DNA of 52,969 nucleotides from Hyphomicrobiales bacterium (GTDB lineage: Bacteria > Pseudomonadota > Alphaproteobacteria > Rhizobiales > Rhizobiaceae), in the NCBI GenBank assembly GCA_900467745.1, contig UBQW01000017.1:88666-141634 (forward strand), read 5' to 3'. A model generated the notes under the pieces. The model saw nothing but the letters and a program-made list of their open reading frames with translations, was not told the origin of the DNA and searched no databases. The number at the start of each line of letters is the position of its first letter. Position 1 is the stretch's first letter. The position numbers and the translations under genes are program-made. Positions 26,620 to 35,151 of this stretch are shown piece after piece.

Positions 26620-26658
26620 AAAAGGGCGTATGGCGAAAATCAATTCCGCCATACGCCC
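26620..26658 (-). terminator. Strong hairpin with TTTT after the BMP gene
   Basis: On the minus strand: a perfect 12-bp stem GGGCGTATGGCG/CGCCATACGCCC, an 11-base loop and TTTT immediately after. It lies between the binding-protein gene (stop at 26674) and the ATPase gene (start 26602). It probably lets the binding protein be made in excess over the membrane parts. Confidence 0.82.
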
Positions 26659-26673
26659 AATTTCAGGCGCGGA

Positions 26674-27666
26674 TCACTTCGGGCAGGCGTTGTCCGAGGT
26701 GTAATCGTGAACCTTGACGGTGCCCGCGATGATGTCTGCCTTGGCCTTTTCGACGGCGGCCAGCATTTCAGGCGTGATCAGCGCCTTGTTGTTGTCGTCG
26801 ATGGCAGCGGCAACGCCGTCTTCCTTGACGCCGAGCGACTGTACGCCGCCGGTGAACTTGTCGGCCTTGGTGTCGGTGTAGGCGTTGTAGACGGCGAGGT
26901 CGACGCGCTTGACCATCGAGGTCAGGACCGAGCCCGGATGCAGGTGGTTCTGGTTCGAATCGACGCCGATCGAGAACTTCTTGTTGTCGGCGGCGGTCTG
27001 CAGAACGCCGAGACCGGTTGCACCGGCTGCCGCGTAGATCACGTCGGCGCCTTGGTCGATCTGGTTCTTGGTGAGCTCACCGCCGCGAACCGGGTCGTTC
27101 CATGCAGCACCCGTCGTGCCGGTCATGTTCTGGAACACTTCCATCTTGGCATTGGCAGCGCGCGCGCCCTGCTCGTAGCCGCACTCGAACTTGCGGATCA
27201 GCGGAATGTCCATGCCGCCGACGAAGCCGACCTTGCCGGTCTTGGATGCCATGCCGGCGAGAACGCCGACGAGGTACGAACCTTCTTCTTCCTTGTAGAC
27301 GACCGAGCGGACGTTCGGCTTGTCGACAACGGCGTCAACGATGATGAACTTGGTGTCCGGGAATTCGGCGGCAACCTTTTCGATCGCCGAGGTCCAGGCG
27401 AAGGATACGGCAACAACCGGGTTAAAGCCGCGGCTAGCGAAGTTGCGGATGGCCTGTTCGCCCTGGGTGTCGCCGGTCGGCTCGAAGTCGCGGTAGGCGA
27501 TACCGGTTTCCTTCTTGAACTTCTCGGCGCCATTGTAGGCGGCTTCGTTGAAGGACTTGTCGAACTTTCCGCCGGTGCCGTAGACCAGTGCCGGCTTGAC
27601 GTCGGCAGCGAGCGCCGTCGTGGACATGGCAGCCACGGCAAGGACGGTCAGAAGGGATTTTTTCAT
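26674..27666 (-). CDS. BMP family nucleoside-binding protein
   Basis: A 330-residue periplasmic binding protein of the BMP/PnrA family, with a signal peptide ending ALAA (residue 20). The mature start carries KPALVYGTGGKFDKSFNEAA, the typical DxSFN nucleoside-binding strand, followed by GFVGGMDIPLIRKFECGYEQG. It feeds nucleosides to the ABC importer encoded downstream. The ATG at 27666 follows the long structured leader 27667-27880. No lipobox is seen, so it is soluble in the periplasm rather than anchored. Confidence 0.95.
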   Translation of the reverse strand: MKKSLLTVLAVAAMSTTALAADVKPALVYGTGGKFDKSFNEAAYNGAEKFKKETGIAYRDFEPTGDTQGEQAIRNFASRGFNPVVAVSFAWTSAIEKVAAEFPDTKFIIVDAVVDKPNVRSVVYKEEEGSYLVGVLAGMASKTGKVGFVGGMDIPLIRKFECGYEQGARAANAKMEVFQNMTGTTGAAWNDPVRGGELTKNQIDQGADVIYAAAGATGLGVLQTAADNKKFSIGVDSNQNHLHPGSVLTSMVKRVDLAVYNAYTDTKADKFTGGVQSLGVKEDGVAAAIDDNNKALITPEMLAAVEKAKADIIAGTVKVHDYTSDNACPK

Positions 27667-27705
27667 TGTGCAGCCCTGTTGTTGCTATTTGTTAGGGGTC
27701 CTCCC

Positions 27706-27765
27706 GCAAGCCCGTTTTCAGGCATGTCTGCGGAACACCGACCTCCCCCCGGAGGCCTGGCTTGC
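27706..27765 (-). promoter_or_regulatory. Candidate structured leader RNA of the BMP gene
   Basis: On the transcribed strand GCAAGCC (27765-27759) can pair with GGCTTGC (27712-27706), enclosing a smaller stem CCTCC-loop-GGAGG (27755-27742). It is 40 to 100 bases before the BMP start. It does not match the purine riboswitch core that I know. It could be a regulatory leader or only a stabilising fold. Confidence 0.3.
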
Positions 27766-27830
27766 CGCATCCTTGCATGGCTCCAATGAAAATTCACGAG
27801 AAATTTTTCGGCTGGTAAAAAATCGCCGAC

Positions 27831-27871
27831 TTTGCGTAAAAACCGGCCAACGCAATCGTTTTTTACGCAAA
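27831..27871. promoter_or_regulatory. Inverted repeat, candidate operator of the BMP operon
   Basis: TTTGCGTAAAAA (27831-27842) and its exact complement TTTTTACGCAAA (27860-27871) are 17 bases apart, centre to centre 29 bases. A third related element GGTAAAAAATCG is at 27814-27825. Spaced repeats upstream of a transporter operon suggest binding by a dimeric repressor responding to a nucleoside. Confidence 0.5.
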
Positions 27872-28037
27872 AGCACCGCTAAAATGCGATTTTTCTAGCC
27901 ATTTGAGACACCTCGCTGCGCCCAAGACCGCATTGGCGTCAATCTCCATGCTGCACGCGCCTGACCACCCAAGGGCGATCGCCGCCACGTCAGGTAGCAG
28001 AAACACGGGCAAATGATGCTTGAGACCAGCGTCTCGC

Positions 28038-28355
28038 CTAAGCCGCGAAACGACCGGCCACCGGCGGCTTCTTGTACCCGGCCATCCACAGGAGGAGCGA
28101 CAGCACCAGAAACACCGCGAAAGCCGGCTGCATCATCAGCCACTGAAAGCCGATCGTGTAGAAGCGGGGATGGATGTAATAGGCGATCGTCGATTGCAGC
28201 GCCTCGAAGGAGGATGCGCTCATGTCCTGCCAGGCGTCGCCCATCGGCGTGATGACGACGGAAGATGCCGCCACGGACTGGATGCTGTCGATCGTTCCGG
28301 CAATCACCGCAACCGCCAGCGCGATCAGGCTCGCCAAACGCAAAAGGAAACGCAT
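28038..28355 (-). CDS. Small two-span membrane protein of unknown function
   Basis: A 105-residue protein with two hydrophobic segments (residues about 4-24 and 72-92, the second LMMQPAFAVFLVLSLLLWM) and an extracytoplasmic stretch between them containing SSFEALQSTIAYYIHPRFY. The ATG at 28355 was chosen because GGAGAG lies 4 bases upstream; the longer upstream frame has no protein-like composition. I do not recognise a named family. It stands alone between the BMP leader and the tRNA. Confidence 0.72.
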   Translation of the reverse strand: MRFLLRLASLIALAVAVIAGTIDSIQSVAASSVVITPMGDAWQDMSASSFEALQSTIAYYIHPRFYTIGFQWLMMQPAFAVFLVLSLLLWMAGYKKPPVAGRFAA

Positions 28356-28506
28356 TACACTCTCCGCCACCGATCCGCCGGATTTTGCCCGGCCAGTTGC
28401 GCCCATTCTCCAAGACATCAAGACACTAGTGCCCTGCCGCCGGAACCGCAATGGACCGCATTCCGGCACTTTTGCTGGAAGAAGTCAAAAAACTGTTAGA
28501 TTTAGG

Positions 28507-28536
28507 TTGATCCCTGAAAATTCCTCGGTATATATC
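28507..28536 (+). promoter_or_regulatory. Probable promoter of tRNA-Ser
   Basis: TTGATC at 28507-28512 and TATATA/TATATC at 28529-28536, spaced 16-18 bases. Transcription would start about 40 bases before the mature tRNA. Confidence 0.45.
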
Positions 28537-28582
28537 GCGCCGTTCCAACGATTTGCGCCGAAGGGTGCCAAATCAAGCAGCA

Positions 28583-28672
28583 GGACAGGTGGCCGAGTGG
28601 TTTAAGGCGCACGCCTGGAACGCGTGTGTACGTGAAAGCGTACCGTGGGTTCGAATCCCACCTTGTCCGCCA
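28583..28672 (+). tRNA. tRNA-Ser (anticodon GGA)
   Basis: A 90-base class II tRNA. The acceptor stem GGACAGG pairs with CTTGTCC, with the discriminator G and an encoded CCA end at 28670-28672. The D-arm has GGCCGAGTGGTTTAAGGC, the anticodon loop CTGGAAC gives anticodon GGA (codons TCC/TCT), there is a long variable arm (GTACGTGAAAGCGTAC) and a normal T-arm GTGGGTTCGAATCCCAC. All stems are intact. Confidence 0.97.
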
Positions 28673-28893
28673 TTTCCTCGGAAATCGATGCTGCTATCCC
28701 CGTCTCCCCAACGACGTGCGATCCGTTAGCCAACGCCGGCTTTTTGCGCCCTCCGCCCAGCATTTCGCCACCCTGTTGCATTCCGCCAACAGCCCCGCGC
28801 CGAAGCTCCCGGGCCCCTCTGTATTTCCGTCCGCGAACACAATTTGGTCACCGATGCCCGGCCAGGGAGAGGGATCATAGCTTACCTCTCGCA

Positions 28894-29628
28894 TTGGATA
28901 CCCTGAAATTGCATAGCCTCTCCATTCTTCGGTCGCTTGTCGCGGCGGCCGGCGTTTCGCTGCTTGCGGCCTGCACGCAGCTTCCTTCCCAGCCTGTCGA
29001 CGTCGCCATGCCCAAGCCGCAGTCCGTCGAGGCCGCGGCACCCGCAGCCGCGGCCGCCGTATCGCAGCCGGAGCGCCCGGTCGACAAGCCGGATTATCCG
29101 CTGATCTATGCAGATCTCGACGACAGCAGTTATCGTCTGCCGGCGATCAGCTATGCCGAGGTCGATCCGCGCTATCTTCGCCAGGAGGTCGATTATCATA
29201 GCGACGAGCCACCGGGCTCGATCGTCGTCGATACCGAGACCAAGTTCCTCTATTTCATCCTGAAGAACGACCGGGCGGTCCGCTATGGCGTCAGCCTCGG
29301 TGCCCAGGGCCGCGCCTGGAAGGGGCGGGCGGTGATCCAGTGGAAGCGCAAATGGCCGACCTGGACACCGACGCCGGCCATGATCGGCCGCAATCCGAAG
29401 CTCAGCGAGTGGAAAGAGGGCATGCCGCCGGGGCTCAGCAATCCGCTCGGCGCCCGCGCGCTCTATATCTTCCAGGATGGCCAGGACACGCTCTATCGCA
29501 TCCACGGCTCGCCGGAATGGCGCTCGATCGGCAAGAACGCCTCGTCCGGCTGCGTGCGCATGTTCAACCAGGATATCATCGATCTCTACGACAGGGTCCG
29601 CGGCAAGGCGATCCTCGTCGTCAAGTAA
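28894..29628 (+). CDS. L,D-transpeptidase lipoprotein (YkuD domain)
   Basis: A protein of about 240 residues with a lipoprotein signal (SLLAAC) followed by an Ala/Pro-rich linker and a YkuD domain. Catalytic residues are in HGSPEW and SSGCVRM. Such enzymes make 3-3 cross-links in peptidoglycan or link lipoproteins to it, which is important in Rhizobiales. No ATG or GTG exists in frame near the signal peptide: TTG at 28894 or 28909 are the best candidates, neither with a clear ribosome binding site. The frame is open back into the tRNA, which cannot be coding. Bases 28673-28893 hold nothing I recognise. Confidence 0.85.
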   Translation: MDTLKLHSLSILRSLVAAAGVSLLAACTQLPSQPVDVAMPKPQSVEAAAPAAAAAVSQPERPVDKPDYPLIYADLDDSSYRLPAISYAEVDPRYLRQEVDYHSDEPPGSIVVDTETKFLYFILKNDRAVRYGVSLGAQGRAWKGRAVIQWKRKWPTWTPTPAMIGRNPKLSEWKEGMPPGLSNPLGARALYIFQDGQDTLYRIHGSPEWRSIGKNASSGCVRMFNQDIIDLYDRVRGKAILVVK

Positions 29629-29636
29629 GCGGGCTA

Positions 29637-29661
29637 CGGGCGCCCAAAAGCGAGGCGCCCG
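29637..29661 (+). terminator. Hairpin after the L,D-transpeptidase gene
   Basis: An 8-bp stem CGGGCGCC/GGCGCCCG with a 9-base loop 9 bases after the stop codon, without a clear T-tract. It may end the transcript or stabilise it. Confidence 0.5.
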
Positions 29662-29863
29662 TCTCGCCTGATTGATTGACATGACGAGGCAAGCACGACC
29701 TGCCGCCTTGCATCCCCGCCAATATGCTGTAAACGCAGCGTCGGAACGCGACTGCCGTTAACTTAAGAACGGGGTCGGGCGGCAGATTGACGTCACGTCG
29801 CTGTCACGAGATCACGTGGCCGTTCCCTCGTCCCAAAGCACATGCTTCGTCGGTCGGCGCGCC

Positions 29864-31168
29864 TCAGACCAGAACGGCCTGATCGACCAGATCCTCGGTC
29901 CCGAAGAACTTCAGATAGCGCTCGACCTCGGCCGGTTCGCCCGTCGCCTTCTGCGGGTTGTCGGAGAGCTTGACAGCCGAGCGGCCGTTGGCGTCGCTCA
30001 CCTTGCAGACGATCGAGATCGGGTTGAGGCCGGAAATCTCGGTCGGCGCGCAGCCGGCGAAGTCGTTGGTAAGGTTGGTGCCCCAGCCGAAGCTCATGCG
30101 CACGCGGCCTTCGAAATGCTTGTAGGTGTCGATGATCGCGTCGACATCCATGCCGTCGGAGAAGATCAGCATCTTCTGCCGGGGGTCGCGCCCCATCTTC
30201 TTCCACCATTCGATGATCTTCTCGCCGCCTTCGATCGGCGGCGCGCTGTCGGGGCGGAAACCCGTCCAGTCCGCCACCCATTCCGGCGCGTCGCGCAGGA
30301 AGGCCGCCGTGCCGAAGGCATCGGGCAGCACGATCAAGAGGTTGCCGCCGTAAAGCTTGTTCCAGTCGCGCAGCACCTTGTAGGGTGCGTTGCGCAGCTC
30401 GTCGTCTGTCTCGGCAAGGGCGGCCGCCACCATCGGCAGCTCATGCGCGTTGGTGCCGACGGCCTCGAGGTCGTTGTCCATGGCGAGCAGCACGTTGCTG
30501 GTGCCGGTAAAGCCGGCGCCGATGCCTTCCTTCAAGGCCTCGACGCACCAGCGCTGCCACAGGAAGCTGTGGCGCCGTCGCGTGCCAAAGTCGGAGATGC
30601 GCAGGCCCGGCAGTTCGCGCAGCCGCTCGACCTTCTCCCACATGCGCGCCTTGGCGCGGGCATAGAGCACATCGAGCGTAAATGGCCCGAGCGCGCGTAG
30701 CGCTGAGCGAGAGCGCAGCTCGTTGATGATCGCGAGTGCGGGAATTTCCCACATCGTGGTCTCTTTCCACGAGCCGTGGAAATCGAGCCTGTACTGCCCG
30801 TCGCGCTTCGAAAGCTCGTATTCCGGCAGCTGGAAATGCGACAGCCAGGCCAGGAATTCGGGCTCGAAGATCTGCGCGCGGCCGTAGAAGCTGTTACCCG
30901 CCAGCCAGATCATCTCTTTCTTGGAGAGCCTAAGCGTGCGCGCGTGGTCGAGCTGCGCGCGCAGTTCCCCCTCGTCGATCTCCTCGGCAAGCAGCACTCG
31001 CTTGGTGCGGTTGATGACGGTAAAGGTGGCGTTGACATCAGGATAGAGCTTCCAGATCATCTGCAGCATCAACAGCTTGTAGAAGTCCGTGTCGATCAGG
31101 CTGCGGACGATCGGGTCGAGTTTCCAAGCGTGGTTGTAAACGCGCCGTGCAATATCTGTCTTCGCCAT
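29864..31168 (-). CDS. pncB: Nicotinate phosphoribosyltransferase
   Basis: A 434-residue cytosolic enzyme of the Preiss-Handler NAD salvage pathway that joins nicotinate and PRPP in an ATP-assisted reaction. Family marks include [14 protein letters not shown] at the N-terminus, the segment around [14 protein letters not shown] with the catalytic His region, [10 protein letters not shown], and [11 protein letters not shown] in the phosphate-binding part. The ATG at 31168 was preferred to one six codons upstream, because the AGGGTGG ribosome binding site lies between them; 434 is also the normal length. It stands alone. Confidence 0.94.
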   Translation of the reverse strand: MAKTDIARRVYNHAWKLDPIVRSLIDTDFYKLLMLQMIWKLYPDVNATFTVINRTKRVLLAEEIDEGELRAQLDHARTLRLSKKEMIWLAGNSFYGRAQIFEPEFLAWLSHFQLPEYELSKRDGQYRLDFHGSWKETTMWEIPALAIINELRSRSALRALGPFTLDVLYARAKARMWEKVERLRELPGLRISDFGTRRRHSFLWQRWCVEALKEGIGAGFTGTSNVLLAMDNDLEAVGTNAHELPMVAAALAETDDELRNAPYKVLRDWNKLYGGNLLIVLPDAFGTAAFLRDAPEWVADWTGFRPDSAPPIEGGEKIIEWWKKMGRDPRQKMLIFSDGMDVDAIIDTYKHFEGRVRMSFGWGTNLTNDFAGCAPTEISGLNPISIVCKVSDANGRSAVKLSDNPQKATGEPAEVERYLKFFGTEDLVDQAVLV

Positions 31169-31319
31169 CGATTCCACCCTATCCAATCCGGGTGCAGGCG
31201 CCGAACGAGGCGCACGACAACCGGCCTGTGCGCTTTCTTATCGAAAACTGCGCCGGTAATGTCCAGAACAAATACAACCCCGTCATTTCCCCGAAAGCCG
31301 GGGCAAGCGCCGGGCCTGC

Positions 31320-31631
31320 CTACTGCGCGTTTGTCTGCGGCGCGTTTGCCCGCCCGGCGGGCGTCGGTGCCTCGGTGCCGGACTGTCCGCCGCCGCCCTG
31401 AGCAGGAGCGGTCGTAGCATGCGCGGGTTCGTCCGGTTGCGGCAAGTGATAGCGGCTCCAGATCTCGACCGGAATCCAGACGGCGAACGCCAGAAGCAGT
31501 GCTGCGATCAGCACGCGCAAGATACGCAGGCTGGTTGGCGACTTTCGCTTGGTCCGCCCGGCCATCGGTTCTTGTGCCGTCTCTTCGCGGTTGCCGCCTT
31601 CGCTCCACGGTCTCTCGATCCGCTCGACCAT
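31320..31631 (-). CDS. Small single-span membrane protein, unknown
   Basis: A 103-residue protein: a polar N-terminus rich in Glu and Arg (MVERIERPWSEGGNREETAQ), a basic stretch GRTKRKSPTSLRILR, one membrane helix (VLIAALLLAFAVWIPVEIW, residues about 40-58) and a low-complexity Pro/Ala/Gly/Thr tail. The ATG at 31631 has GGGGCAGG just upstream. I do not recognise the family. It follows the GhrA-like gene by 85 bases and may belong to the end of the yej transcript. Confidence 0.62.
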   Translation of the reverse strand: MVERIERPWSEGGNREETAQEPMAGRTKRKSPTSLRILRVLIAALLLAFAVWIPVEIWSRYHLPQPDEPAHATTAPAQGGGGQSGTEAPTPAGRANAPQTNAQ

Positions 31632-31716
31632 GCCTGCCCCTTCCCAAACCGGGCGGCATCGGCCGCCCTTCAAACATCAGGAACAGAAACGGCCATCGCC
31701 CGCGATGGTTCCCGGT

Positions 31717-32682
31717 TCAGTAACCGCGGTCGCGGTCGACCACATATTGCAGCGGCTGGCCTTGCTCGAAGCGGGCAATCTGCCGCTCCACATGGCGAAA
31801 CAGCGCATTCTCTTCCGAACTCGCCGCATCATGCGGCGTGATGAAGACACCAGGCAAATCCCAGAGCGCGCTGTCTGCAGGCAGCGGCTCGACCTCGAAG
31901 ACATCGAGCGATGCGCCGCCAAGCACGCCGCTTTCGATCGCCGAGACGATGTCGGCCTCGACCTGGCTCTTGCCGCGCCCGGCATTGATGAACACCGGCT
32001 TTCCAAGCGCGCCACCCTGGCGGAGCTTCGAGAAGAGCGCCGCACTATAGAATTTGGTCGTCTCCGGCGTCAGCGGCAGCAGTCCGACGAGGATATCGGT
32101 CTTACCGAGAAAAGCGTCGAGCCCGGCTGCGTCGAATGTCTCGATGCCATCGATCTGTTTCGCCGTGCGCGACCAGCCGATGACGTTGAAGCCCATCACC
32201 GTCAGCTTCCTGACGGCATCCTGGCCGAGCACGCCGAGACCCATGACGCCGACGGTGAGCTCCGATGCCTCGGGCGCCACGTCGCTGCCCCATTCGCGCC
32301 GGCGCTGCAATCGGTCGTGCTCTGCCTGCCCGCGCTGGTGCATCAGGCACTGCATCACCACCCACTCGCTCATCCGCGTCGTTAGGCTGTGGTCGACGAA
32401 GCGCACGATCGGCACGTCGGGAAGGCCGGGCAGGTTCATGAAGCTGTCGACCCCCGCGCCGCCCGAGAAGATGACCTTCAGGTTCGGCGCCCGCTCGAAT
32501 AGATCCGCATCCGGCTTCCACAGCAGCGCGTAGTCGAGATCGGAAAGATCCCGGCCTTTCGTCTCGGGGTCGGCGATATTGATGCTGCCGCGATCGAGAA
32601 AGGCGGTCTTCAGGATACGCGCGACGGTATCGGGATTGAACTTGAGATCGACAAGAATGGGGGCTGGCTTAGAAGCTGACAT
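31717..32682 (-). CDS. ghrA: Glyoxylate/hydroxypyruvate reductase A-like
   Basis: A 321-residue D-2-hydroxyacid dehydrogenase that reduces glyoxylate or hydroxypyruvate with NAD(P)H. The substrate-side motif is IFSGGAGVDSFMNLPGLPDVP, with RMSEWVV and the Rossmann loop GLGVLGQDA; further motifs are INAGRGKSQVEAD and the catalytic His in TPHDAAS. It fits the GhrA group best by these motifs. It follows yejF by 22 bases, so it may be co-transcribed with the peptide importer; the reason for this link is not clear. Confidence 0.88.
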   Translation of the reverse strand: MSASKPAPILVDLKFNPDTVARILKTAFLDRGSINIADPETKGRDLSDLDYALLWKPDADLFERAPNLKVIFSGGAGVDSFMNLPGLPDVPIVRFVDHSLTTRMSEWVVMQCLMHQRGQAEHDRLQRRREWGSDVAPEASELTVGVMGLGVLGQDAVRKLTVMGFNVIGWSRTAKQIDGIETFDAAGLDAFLGKTDILVGLLPLTPETTKFYSAALFSKLRQGGALGKPVFINAGRGKSQVEADIVSAIESGVLGGASLDVFEVEPLPADSALWDLPGVFITPHDAASSEENALFRHVERQIARFEQGQPLQYVVDRDRGY

Positions 32683-32704
32683 GGTGTCCGGAGCTCTGAT
32701 GTCG

Positions 32705-34333
32705 TTAGTGTTGCACTGCGGGCGTCGGCCGCGCCTCGATGTTGAAGGCCGCCGCCATCAGCGCCTTTGTGTAATCGTCCTTCGGCGCGCGGAAGATATC
32801 GGCCGATGGTCCCTGTTCCACCACCTTGCCGAAGCGCATCACGATCACCTCGTTGGCGAGCGCCTTCACCACCTTGAGATCGTGGCTGATGAAGAGATAG
32901 GCGAGGTCGTGCTTCTGCTGCAGGTCGCGCAAGAGATCGACCACCTGCGCCTGCACGCTCATGTCGAGCGCCGATGTCGGCTCGTCGAGCATCACGAAAC
33001 GCGGCTTCAGCACCATGGCGCGGGCAATCGCGATACGCTGCCGCTGGCCGCCGGAGAATTCATGCGGATAGCGCCAACGGGTGGTGGGATCGAGCCCCAC
33101 TTCCTCAAGCGCCCAGCAAACGCGCCGATCGCGCTCCTCGTAGGAAAGCTCGCGCTCGTGCACTTTCAGCCCCTCGGCGATGATATCGCCCACCGACATA
33201 CGCGGGCTAAGCGAGCCGTAAGGGTCCTGGAACACCACCTGCAGCTGGTTGCGCAGCGGCCGCATCTCAGTGAATGAATAGCTGGCTATATCCTTGCCAA
33301 CAAAGCTGATCCGCCCCTGCGAGGAGATCAGGCGGGTGAGCGCCAGCCCAAGCGTGGTCTTGCCCGATCCGGATTCGCCGACCACGCCCAGCGTCTGCCC
33401 GGCGCGCAGCGAAAGATCGATCCCGTCGACGGCCTTTACGTGATCCACCACCTTGCGCATCAGCCCCGCCTTGATCGGGAACCAGACCTTGATGTCCGAT
33501 CCCTGCATCACGATCGGCTTGGAGCTGTCGGCAAGCGGCGGCTCGCCGCGCGGCTCGGAGGCCAAAAGGTGGCGGGTATATTGATGCTGCGGATTGGTGA
33601 AGACCTCCTCGACCGTCCCGGTCTCGACGATCTTGCCCTTGGTCATCACGCAGACCCGGTCGGCGAACTTGCGCACGATGCCGAGGTCGTGGGTGATGAA
33701 CAGCATCGACATGCCGTGCTGGCCCTTCAGCTGCCGCAAGAGTTCGAGGATCTGCGCCTGCACGGTGACGTCTAGCGCCGTCGTCGGCTCGTCGGCGATC
33801 AGCAGTTCCGGGCGGTTGGCGAGCGCCATGGCGATCATCACACGCTGCCGCTGCCCGCCCGAGAGCTCGTGCGGATAGGCCTTCAACCGCTTCTCCGGCT
33901 CACGGATGCCGACCTGATTCAAGAGCTCCAGCACCCGCATGCGCGCCGCCTGTCCCTTGATCCCCTGGTGCAGCTCCAAAATCTCGGCGATCTGCTTCTC
34001 GATATTGTGCAGCGGGTTGAGCGAGGTCATCGGCTCCTGGAAGATCATCGTGATGTCGTTGCCGCGCACCTCGCGCAGCACCTTGTCCGATGCTTTCAGG
34101 AGATCCTTGCCCTTGAACAGGATTTCGCCGGAGGGATGGCTGGCCGAGGGGTAGGGGAGCAGCCGCAGGATGGAATTGGCCGACACCGATTTCCCCGAAC
34201 CGGACTCTCCCACCAGCGCCACCACCTCGCCCTTGTTGACGTCGAAGGAAATGCCATCGACAGCCACTGAAGTCGCGCCCCCCTGGTGGAAGGCGACGGA
34301 AAGATTGCGGACGGACAGCAAGGGTTCGGACAT
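32705..34333 (-). CDS. yejF: Peptide ABC transporter ATPase YejF
   Basis: A 542-residue fusion of two oppA-type nucleotide-binding domains. Domain 1: Walker [10 protein letters not shown], signature LSGGQRQRV, Walker [13 protein letters not shown]. Domain 2: [18 protein letters not shown] and [12 protein letters not shown]. Both sites look complete. It powers the YejABEF importer, known in enterobacteria for peptides and microcin C. Its ATG shares one base with the stop of the PIN-toxin gene upstream (TGATG), so its translation is coupled to that toxin gene. Confidence 0.95.
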   Translation of the reverse strand: MSEPLLSVRNLSVAFHQGGATSVAVDGISFDVNKGEVVALVGESGSGKSVSANSILRLLPYPSASHPSGEILFKGKDLLKASDKVLREVRGNDITMIFQEPMTSLNPLHNIEKQIAEILELHQGIKGQAARMRVLELLNQVGIREPEKRLKAYPHELSGGQRQRVMIAMALANRPELLIADEPTTALDVTVQAQILELLRQLKGQHGMSMLFITHDLGIVRKFADRVCVMTKGKIVETGTVEEVFTNPQHQYTRHLLASEPRGEPPLADSSKPIVMQGSDIKVWFPIKAGLMRKVVDHVKAVDGIDLSLRAGQTLGVVGESGSGKTTLGLALTRLISSQGRISFVGKDIASYSFTEMRPLRNQLQVVFQDPYGSLSPRMSVGDIIAEGLKVHERELSYEERDRRVCWALEEVGLDPTTRWRYPHEFSGGQRQRIAIARAMVLKPRFVMLDEPTSALDMSVQAQVVDLLRDLQQKHDLAYLFISHDLKVVKALANEVIVMRFGKVVEQGPSADIFRAPKDDYTKALMAAAFNIEARPTPAVQH

Positions 34334-34803
34334 CAGGACAGGCTCTCGATCAGGGAGGTCAGGGTGGCGTCGTCGGGTTTGGCAAGGGCGAAGGGAAGGG
34401 TCTCGTTCGGCCCCGGTCCGATCCGCTTGTCGGAGGAAAGCAGGTGCGTGCAGCCGCTGGCGATCGCCGTTGCGACATGAATGGCATCGGGCAGTTTGCG
34501 GGCTGGATTGGCGGCCCGGAGCTGGGCCGCGGACAGAAGGATGTCGCGGGTGACTGGCTGGACGTCCATCGTCATGTTGCCGCGCAGCAGATTTTCGTAA
34601 AAAAGGATCAGTGAGCGGTCGGCATTTCTGTAGGGGAGCACCAAAAGCTCAGCCATCGTGATCTCGCTCGTCACGAAACGAGGCGGGCTCAGAATTTTCG
34701 CGTCGGAAAGAAGCCTCGTGGCTTTCTTTGACACCTCGTCAAAGGTCTCGAAGGCCTTGATGATGAAATTGGTGTCGAGATAGACGCGCCCTACACCTGC
34801 CAT
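34333..34803 (-). CDS. PIN-domain ribonuclease, VapC-like toxin
   Basis: A 156-residue PIN-domain protein. The acidic residues expected for the metal site are in VYLDTN (Asp10), MAELL (Glu52), LPDAIH (Asp106) and SSDKR (Asp125), so it is likely to be active as an RNase. The ATG at 34803 shares one base with the stop of the upstream small gene; a longer frame starting 4 codons earlier is less likely. The pair has the usual antitoxin-first order. Its stop overlaps the yejF start by one base. Cellular target unknown. Confidence 0.86.
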   Translation of the reverse strand: MAGVGRVYLDTNFIIKAFETFDEVSKKATRLLSDAKILSPPRFVTSEITMAELLVLPYRNADRSLILFYENLLRGNMTMDVQPVTRDILLSAAQLRAANPARKLPDAIHVATAIASGCTHLLSSDKRIGPGPNETLPFALAKPDDATLTSLIESLS

Positions 34804-35081
34804 CAATAATCCCACTCATCGCGCAATTCGCGAATACGGGCGACGGCTTCCTCCTCGGAAACCGACTTGCGGCCATCCGCCTGCAGGCGTTCACGTATGG
34901 CCATCAGCTCATGCGCCTCGATCGGTCCGTCCCTCAGCAGCGGATCGTCGTTCTGCGCCGTACGAGTTGCCGACGGCTCGGACTCGACGACCACACGCAC
35001 CGTCGCGACGTCCCCCAGCCCCTCCCGCAAATCCTCGGGAAGGTTGGCGACAGGATAATGATCACGCACAATCTTGTTCAT
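34803..35081 (-). CDS. Putative antitoxin of the PIN-domain toxin
   Basis: A 92-residue acidic protein. The N-terminal part (MNKIVRDHYPVANLPEDLRE) resembles small antitoxin DNA-binding domains found beside PIN toxins in rhizobia, and the C-terminal part (SVSEEEAVARIRELRDEWDY) is a charged helix of the kind that wraps the toxin. The ATG at 35081 has GGAG 10 bases upstream; a GTG three codons earlier is possible. It lies 70 bases after yejE and is coupled to the toxin. Assignment depends mainly on context. Confidence 0.74.
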   Translation of the reverse strand: MNKIVRDHYPVANLPEDLREGLGDVATVRVVVESEPSATRTAQNDDPLLRDGPIEAHELMAIRERLQADGRKSVSEEEAVARIRELRDEWDY

Positions 35082-35151
35082 GACGGCCACGCTCCAAAAG
35101 CTGCAACGCCAGCAACTCTACCCGCAAACCCTTGCCATGACGAGGCCGCCC

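Larger units (their letters stand above)
27667..28037. other. Long leader and promoter region of the BMP operon
   Basis: 371 bases with no gene. The part nearest the BMP gene (27706-27765) can fold into a branched hairpin; further up lies an inverted repeat (27831-27871) with AT-rich flanks; 27890-28037 is GC-rich and shows nothing I can name. The promoter must lie here, but I cannot point to a convincing -35/-10 pair. Confidence 0.5.

Noticed and set aside
28645..28893. N-terminal extension of the L,D-transpeptidase frame
   Set aside because: It begins inside the tRNA-Ser gene and has no protein-like composition before the lipoprotein signal.
31279..31314. CGTCATT and CCCCG-AAAGC-CGGGG resembling a REP-type palindrome
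   Set aside because: The stem is only 5 bp and the similarity to known CGTCATTCCCG elements is partial.
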